Of a stretch of DNA of 22,323 bases, positions 18,495 through 22,323 are shown piece by piece. This DNA is from Paramacrobiotus richtersi. Lineage: Eukaryota > Tardigrada > Eutardigrada > Parachela > Macrobiotidae. Position 1 is the first letter of the stretch. Each line of letters starts with the position of its first letter. The stretch lies in NCBI GenBank assembly GCA_034698045.1, contig JAQGAU010000965.1, positions 1 to 22,323 of the forward strand, read 5' to 3'. The notes under the pieces are model-generated. The model saw only the letters and a program-made list of their open reading frames with translations. It made no database searches and had not been told where the DNA came from. The position numbers and the translations under genes were made by a program.

Positions 18495-18663
18495 ACTAAT
18501 CTGATCGCATGAATGACGGCAGTTAAATCAATCTCTCAGCGTTGTTGTTTTGCACTGTTGTTTCCGTTGCTAAACTCCATTGCGTTTTAATTTTCATTCG
18601 CATGGTTCCGCTGTTTTTACATATTTAAGCGCTGAAAAAAAAGGAAACGTGCTAACACAAAGA
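18495..18663. promoter_or_regulatory. Divergent promoter between IAP and membrane-protein genes
   Basis: 169 bp between the IAP ATG (minus, 18494) and the plus-strand ATG at 18664. A weak TATA-like CATATTTAAG lies near 18619, about 45 bp before the plus-strand start. No other motif is clear. Confidence 0.35.
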
Positions 18664-18876
18664 ATGTCTAATCTCCAGCACATGTTACCGGATACCACTC
18701 GCCAGGAGAGGCGCTGTGAGAAACCTCTACTGATTGCCTTGTATGTCATCATCGTCGCGCTAGTGTTCGCTTTATTAATTGTGGTGGAAACCATTGGGAA
18801 GAGTTTACAGTCAGATTACTGGAATTCAACAATCCGCAATGACTCGTATTTTTACAAGCTTCAACTGTCCCCATGA
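18664..18876 (+). CDS. Small single-pass membrane protein
   Basis: 70 residues from the first in-frame ATG. Residues 21-41 (PLLIALYVIIVALVFALLIV) form a clear transmembrane helix preceded by a basic segment (RQERRCEK), which predicts N-in, C-out topology. The short outer tail has two N-glycosylation sequons (NST at 54, NDS at 59). Small membrane proteins of this sort are common viral accessory genes, but no family is recognised. It is convergent with the 19084-20696 gene and divergent from the IAP gene. Confidence 0.55.
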   Translation: MSNLQHMLPDTTRQERRCEKPLLIALYVIIVALVFALLIVVETIGKSLQSDYWNSTIRNDSYFYKLQLSP

Positions 18877-19083
18877 GTCTGTGCAATGCAACATTAAGGT
18901 ATGTGTTTCGAAACGCCTTTGCTATGAATGAAACCCGATCGCATGGAGAAATATGGTACGCTATTAACATGTAACGACAATCCAGGATTGATGAAGCACA
19001 AGCATAAAACTGCGATAATCAGAAGTCATTGGAACAGTTCAGAGACTAAAGGCAAAAATATCATGGGGTCGCAATAACAGTCT

Positions 19084-20696
19084 TCAAAACCGTAACAAAC
19101 ACAACATAAGCGGCATGCCCAAAACCTTTTCCTTCAGTGGCGCCAGTTCCTGCAGATGGTGCGCACTCATACTGTTCAACAGGTCAGGATCGTACATGCA
19201 GGCGTAAAAGTTACCGGTTGGCAAAGTATCGAACACGTGCTTCCATGAAGTCCACTTTGTCTGCGGTCGTGTCCGCTTAAACCAGTCCAATTCAGCCTGT
19301 AGGTTTTGGAAAAACTTTGTCCAGAAATCGTCGGACAATCCTAGAAACCGCACACAGTTATACGACAGTAATACCGGTGTCCCCATGCCTTGTAAAAATG
19401 TAGCCCCCGTGATAAAGCAAACTATCCACATGAAAACTACTTGTCGAAACACTTACCCGCGCTCGCGCTTGATCCGCTGATGAAATGACGCAGCATACCC
19501 AGCTGTACCCTTTCCTCGGCATTCCAAAAGTTTTGAAAGGCAGAGTAGCGCAGACGAGGCCTTGCAGTCTTCCTTTCCGTGGAAACAAAGCGAAACACAG
19601 GGACTTCTCCTCTACCAGCCGCAAAAACAAAGTGTCCGCTCAATCGCGGGGCAATTTCCACCAGTTCACCATCAATGGGGTCGCCTAGCCTGTCATCCCA
19701 TCGAACCATCTCTGTTCCTTCTTTATCGACACGGCTTTTTGCAGAGAGAAAATAATGCATCAGCGAAACAATGTGCCAGGTTTTTAACTCAGTGTGGCTA
19801 GCGAAACTCAGGGTAGCATGGCAAATCGTGGTTCCATCTTTGTTCAAAAATATCTTCAGCCGCGGCACAGCAAATTCAATGTTTGGTCGGCCTGAAGTCT
19901 CGGACTCCAGTTTTGCCTTCTTTACAGCCTTCACGACCACAGGCTCTGGGGATGCAGATCGCGACAGGTCTTCCGAAACACCTAAAACAAGCGCGGCTAG
20001 TATGCTTGAAATATCAAAGGGGTATGGGAAAAACAAGTCATGGGGAAAGAAAAGGGAACACTACTTACTTTCACACTGATCTCCCGGATTTGGTAGGCCG
20101 CTAGACGAGGCAACGTATTCATTATGTTGTATGGGTGGAAAAGCAAGACCAGTATAGTTTCCACCCAAAACAGTCGTAGCCAGGTGGTCATTGTTTCCCC
20201 ATGAGCCTAAAGGTCAACAACGGCAAAGACTTTATGCACCAAAGACTGCCAGCAGATAGCACCACGACAATAAATACTTACGTGTCTCATGTGCAGAAAC
20301 TGAAAGCGCCGCGTATGGAACAACAGAAGTGGACGCCGCATCCCATGGGGGCACGTAACTGGCCAGAATCGTTGCGCCATTCAGATCAGCAAAGCTGCTA
20401 AACTCCAGCACTGGCGAAGTCAAGTCGGCGGTGATATCCGAAAACAACTGCTCTGCACCAATTTGATGACCATCCCCATACTGCTGGGCTGTCCCACTGG
20501 CAACGACAATCATGGGTTCCGGAATATTGACCGGCGGGGCGTTCTCTTTATCCCCATGAAACTCGGGCACATCAACCTCGTCAGCAAGCAGATCAGAGAA
20601 AGATACATCTGGGACGTTTCGATCACTGTTCATTGTTTCGAAAATCCCTTCATCTTCTAACTGCCGCAATAGCGAATCTACATTGTCGTACTCCAT
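19084..20696 (-). CDS. Four-exon protein of unknown function, acidic N-terminus
   Basis: Exons 20696-20282, 20206-20069, 19981-19457 and 19340-19084 join in phase (GTAAGT donors, phase 1 throughout), giving about 444 residues. The start MEYDNVDSLLRQLEDEGIF follows a TATA-like TTTTATATTTT. Residues 1-180 are acidic and low complexity (D/E/S/P-rich), like a transactivation region. Residues about 185-440 look globular, with regular strands (FAVPRLKIFLNKDG, TICHATLSFASH) then aromatic helices (DDFWTKFFQNLQAELDWFKR, WTSWKHVFDTLP). I do not recognise the fold. The layout resembles a nuclear regulator with an activation domain plus a DNA- or protein-binding domain; that is inference only. No stop or frameshift is needed. 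Confidence 0.6.
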
Positions 20697-21226
20697 AATG
20701 AAAGATGGACTTTGAAAATATAAAAACACGCAAAGTACAGAAGTTCTTACGTTTCTGGTAAAATGTGTAGCTCACACCAAGTCACGAGAACAAGACTGAA
20801 AATGTGAAACAGATTTGTGACAGTAGCTGAGCAAAGCGGCTTGGATGAAATCGAACTCGCTGCGTTGTGCGTGGGAAGGCATTCGAATTTTCGAACCCGA
20901 GCCCGCCAAAACTGGTGTCGTAGAAATCTAGCGTCATACAGATTACTGACGGCATGTTGAAATTGCAGCTTGGTATTGTACGACTTGAACGCGTTTTGTC
21001 ACGTTTGTGTAGTACACGTTAGTTTTTTAAACGTCTACAAAGGTGGTCATGGGGAGCTTTTATGTCCAAAACACTTTTCTACCCGTGGTACGGCAAACTC
21101 ATCCGTTTTTTTACTTGCACGTACAAGGAAACTTATAAGCGAAAAATAAGTCACAGTTCATCAAGTCGAAGTTGTATTTGATAACTATGCATCGTCATGG
21201 GGGTAACAAACTTAACAAACAGTTTA
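20697..21226. other. Intergenic region, no gene seen
   Basis: 530 bp between the start of the 444-residue gene and the stop of the ANP32-like gene. It should contain the promoter of the former (TATA-like TTTTTATATTTT on the minus strand about 20 bp before the ATG) and the 3' UTR of the latter. Two exact TCATGGGG motifs occur (21047, 21195). No open frame of note. Confidence 0.5.
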
Positions 21227-21990
21227 CTATTCATCCACGAAATCCAAGTCGCTGTCCGAAACGATCCAGGTTCCGTCTACAGAGCAAACAAAACGATTCA
21301 GTACCGTACAAGTAAACAGTACATCAGTGTGATAACTTGTATGCTCTCTCTCATTCAATAACTAGAAAGCTCACAGTAATCTACCTCGATCGCTCGAGCC
21401 GTCCTCTTCCCAGTCCCCCTCTTCGTCGCTGTCCGATGAAACTGCAATAAATACGACACGTGAGTCACACTTCACTGGCAAGAACCGTTTCAGAACATTA
21501 AAGGAAGTCATGGAGTAAGACATGGGGATAACCTACCATCCATCTCCGAATCGCTGTCAACATCCTGATCGACCTTCCACTGCTTGACCTGTGGGAACTC
21601 CTTCGTCAACGCGTCTTGTTTGGTGACCAGGACCGGATTGCGGTAAAGGTCGACCTTGTGTAGGTCCGGCATGGACTGCAACGGCTTCAGCAAATCGATC
21701 CCCTTGATACCGTTGTTGGCCAAGTGCAGACGCTTTAGGTTAGGGCAGCTGGTAGACAAAGCCTCCATGGTAGCAGGATGGCGTCCAAGGCGATTGTCGT
21801 TGAGGTCAAGGAAGATCAGGTTCGGCATTGGTGGCAAACCGTTAACGCTCTTGAGACCACAACCAATAGCCGTCAAATGCTGGAGATTCTTGAAACGGTC
21901 TAAACGCACTACACTGAAATCTCTCAGTACATAACCATCGAGATGTAAAACTTTGATGTCACTACTCAAACGCGACAGGTATCCCTCCAT
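21227..21990 (-). CDS. ANP32-like leucine-rich-repeat protein with acidic tail, three exons
   Basis: Exons 21990-21537, 21441-21385 and 21276-21227 join at phase 1 to give 186 residues. Exon 1 holds about four to five LRRs: IKVLHLDGY, LQHLTAIGCGLKSVNGLP, LIFLDLNDNRLG, LKRLHLANNGIKGIDLLKPL, LHKVDLYRNPV. An LRR-cap-like segment FPQVKQWKVDQD follows, then an acidic tail running through exons 2 and 3 (SDSDEEGDWEEDGSSD, SDSDLDFVDE). Repeat number, the PLQ/PLK-type fourth repeat and the acidic tail match ANP32 (pp32/PHAPI) nuclear phosphoproteins, which act as histone chaperones and phosphatase inhibitors and are host factors of several viruses. The tail is shorter than in cellular ANP32. It is the outermost gene at the right end. 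No lesion seen. Confidence 0.78.
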
Positions 21991-22030
21991 GACAACTTTA
22001 AAACGTGCGGAACAGAAATCACGTATACTC

Positions 22031-22081
22031 GTGACGTAAGAACACTGATAACCAAAACATGTACGAGCGCTGATTTATATA
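22031..22081 (-). promoter_or_regulatory. TATA box and CRE-like site upstream of the ANP32-like gene
   Basis: On the minus strand TATATAAAT occupies 22081-22073, about 85 bp before the ATG at 21990. A TGACGTAA-type site (22032-22039) lies between them. Both suit a nuclear RNA polymerase II promoter. Confidence 0.55.
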
Positions 22082-22153
22082 CCGGTGGTTCGATTGCCGA
22101 CGTCCATTTTCGAATGCCATTTTCACCTGCCTTTTTCCTTACTTCCGTGCGAC

Positions 22154-22186
22154 AATCGAATCCACTGCAGCGCAGTGGATTCGATT
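22154..22186. repeat. Perfect 15-bp inverted repeat next to the right TIR
   Basis: AATCGAATCCACTGC at 22154-22168 and its exact reverse complement at 22172-22186 are separated by three bases. This could extrude as a cruciform or serve as a protein site 28 bp inside the right TIR. There is no counterpart by the left TIR. Confidence 0.85.
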
Positions 22187-22213
22187 TATCGTGACTGCCA
22201 CCCTCCCTCTCTT

Positions 22214-22300
22214 CCTGTCGCCTATGCTATATCTACCGCGCCTAGGGGGGGGGCGCCATGCTATGAACAAACTTGTTCGATCCGGCATGCCCCTGCTGCT
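22214..22300 (-). repeat. Right terminal inverted repeat (87 bp)
   Basis: Reverse complement of 149-234, differing only at the C/G run (nine G here). It ends in CT directly before the second GTACAA. Confidence 0.95.
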
Positions 22301-22306
22301 GTACAA
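22301..22306. repeat. Right target site duplication, GTACAA
   Basis: Exact copy of 143-148. Confidence 0.95.
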
Positions 22307-22323
22307 GCACGACATATTGAGCG
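22307..22323. repeat. Host 61-bp repeat resumes (right flank)
   Basis: GTACAAGCACGACATATTGA... aligns with the start of the left-flank units (GTACAAACCCTCCATATTGA...), so the interrupted third unit continues here in register. Confidence 0.75.

Larger units (their letters stand above)
149..22300. mobile_element. Complete Maverick/Polinton element (22,152 bp)
   Basis: The element begins AGCAGCAGGGGC and ends GCCCCTGCTGCT, which fits the Polinton 5'-AG...CT-3' rule. It has 86/87-bp terminal inverted repeats and a 6-bp target duplication. Between the ends lie the diagnostic genes: protein-primed PolB, retroviral-type integrase with chromodomain, adenain-like protease, double-jelly-roll major capsid protein, penton-like protein and FtsK/HerA-type ATPase. 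Polintons are usually 15-25 kb, so the size fits. Spliced accessory genes (IAP, ANP32-like, PC4-like, TBP-like) enlarge it. Lesions in the polymerase, integrase and PC4-like genes suggest that this copy is not autonomous. Confidence 0.96.

Noticed and set aside
20840-20935. Minus-strand tRNA-like pattern (GGGTTCGAAAA, then GAGTTCGATT)
   Set aside because: B-box-like bases are present, but no acceptor or T stem pairs around them and no A box is correctly placed.
1-22323. Bacterial or phage origin, CRISPR array, rRNA
   Set aside because: Spliceosomal introns, TATA boxes and Polinton genes show eukaryotic context; no spaced direct-repeat array or rRNA-like sequence was found.

Overview
The window holds one complete Maverick/Polinton-type element (an adintovirus-like, self-synthesizing DNA transposon or endogenous virus) in an animal chromosome. 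It runs from 149 to 22300, starts AG and ends CT, and has near-identical 86/87-bp terminal inverted repeats. It is flanked by a perfect 6-bp target duplication, GTACAA. The target is an array of 61-bp tandem repeats, which resumes in register on the right side. Spliceosomal introns, mostly 50-120 bp, show that the genes are expressed in a eukaryotic nucleus. An invertebrate host is likely (inference); the species cannot be named from this sequence.

Layout. (1) 234-3740, plus strand: a leader, then a 7-exon gene for a repetitive, acidic, zinc-finger-bearing protein of unknown function. (2) 4169-6514: a minus-strand gene with two PC4-like domains and one in-frame stop, divergent from a plus-strand pair made of an unknown protein overlapped by a TATA-binding-protein-like (TBP-like) protein. 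(3) 6609-10934, minus: protein-primed DNA polymerase B in seven exons, carrying two frameshifts. (4) 11204-17077, minus: a compact intronless block with adenain-like protease, major capsid protein, small basic pVI/pX-like protein, penton-like minor capsid protein, chromodomain integrase, two small Polinton-type proteins and the packaging ATPase. (5) 17124-18494, minus: a spliced BIR-repeat IAP gene with a tandem 161-bp repeat in its last intron. (6) 18664-18876, plus: a one-pass membrane protein. (7) 19084-20696, minus: a 4-exon unknown gene. (8) 21227-21990, minus: a 3-exon ANP32-like leucine-rich protein with an acidic tail, next to the right terminus.

How it fits together. Polymerase, protease, capsid proteins, ATPase and integrase form the usual Polinton replication and virion set. 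Around it sits an accessory set that looks host-derived: TBP-like, PC4-like, ANP32-like and IAP proteins. This suggests control of nuclear transcription and of apoptosis. The ends and target duplication are pristine, but the polymerase and PC4-like gene are broken and the integrase lacks its catalytic glutamate. This copy therefore looks fairly young but disabled. The most unusual signals are the TBP-like gene and an extreme excess of the 8-mer CCCCATGA/TCATGGGG in the accessory and polymerase regions, which is absent as an exact match from the intronless virion block.
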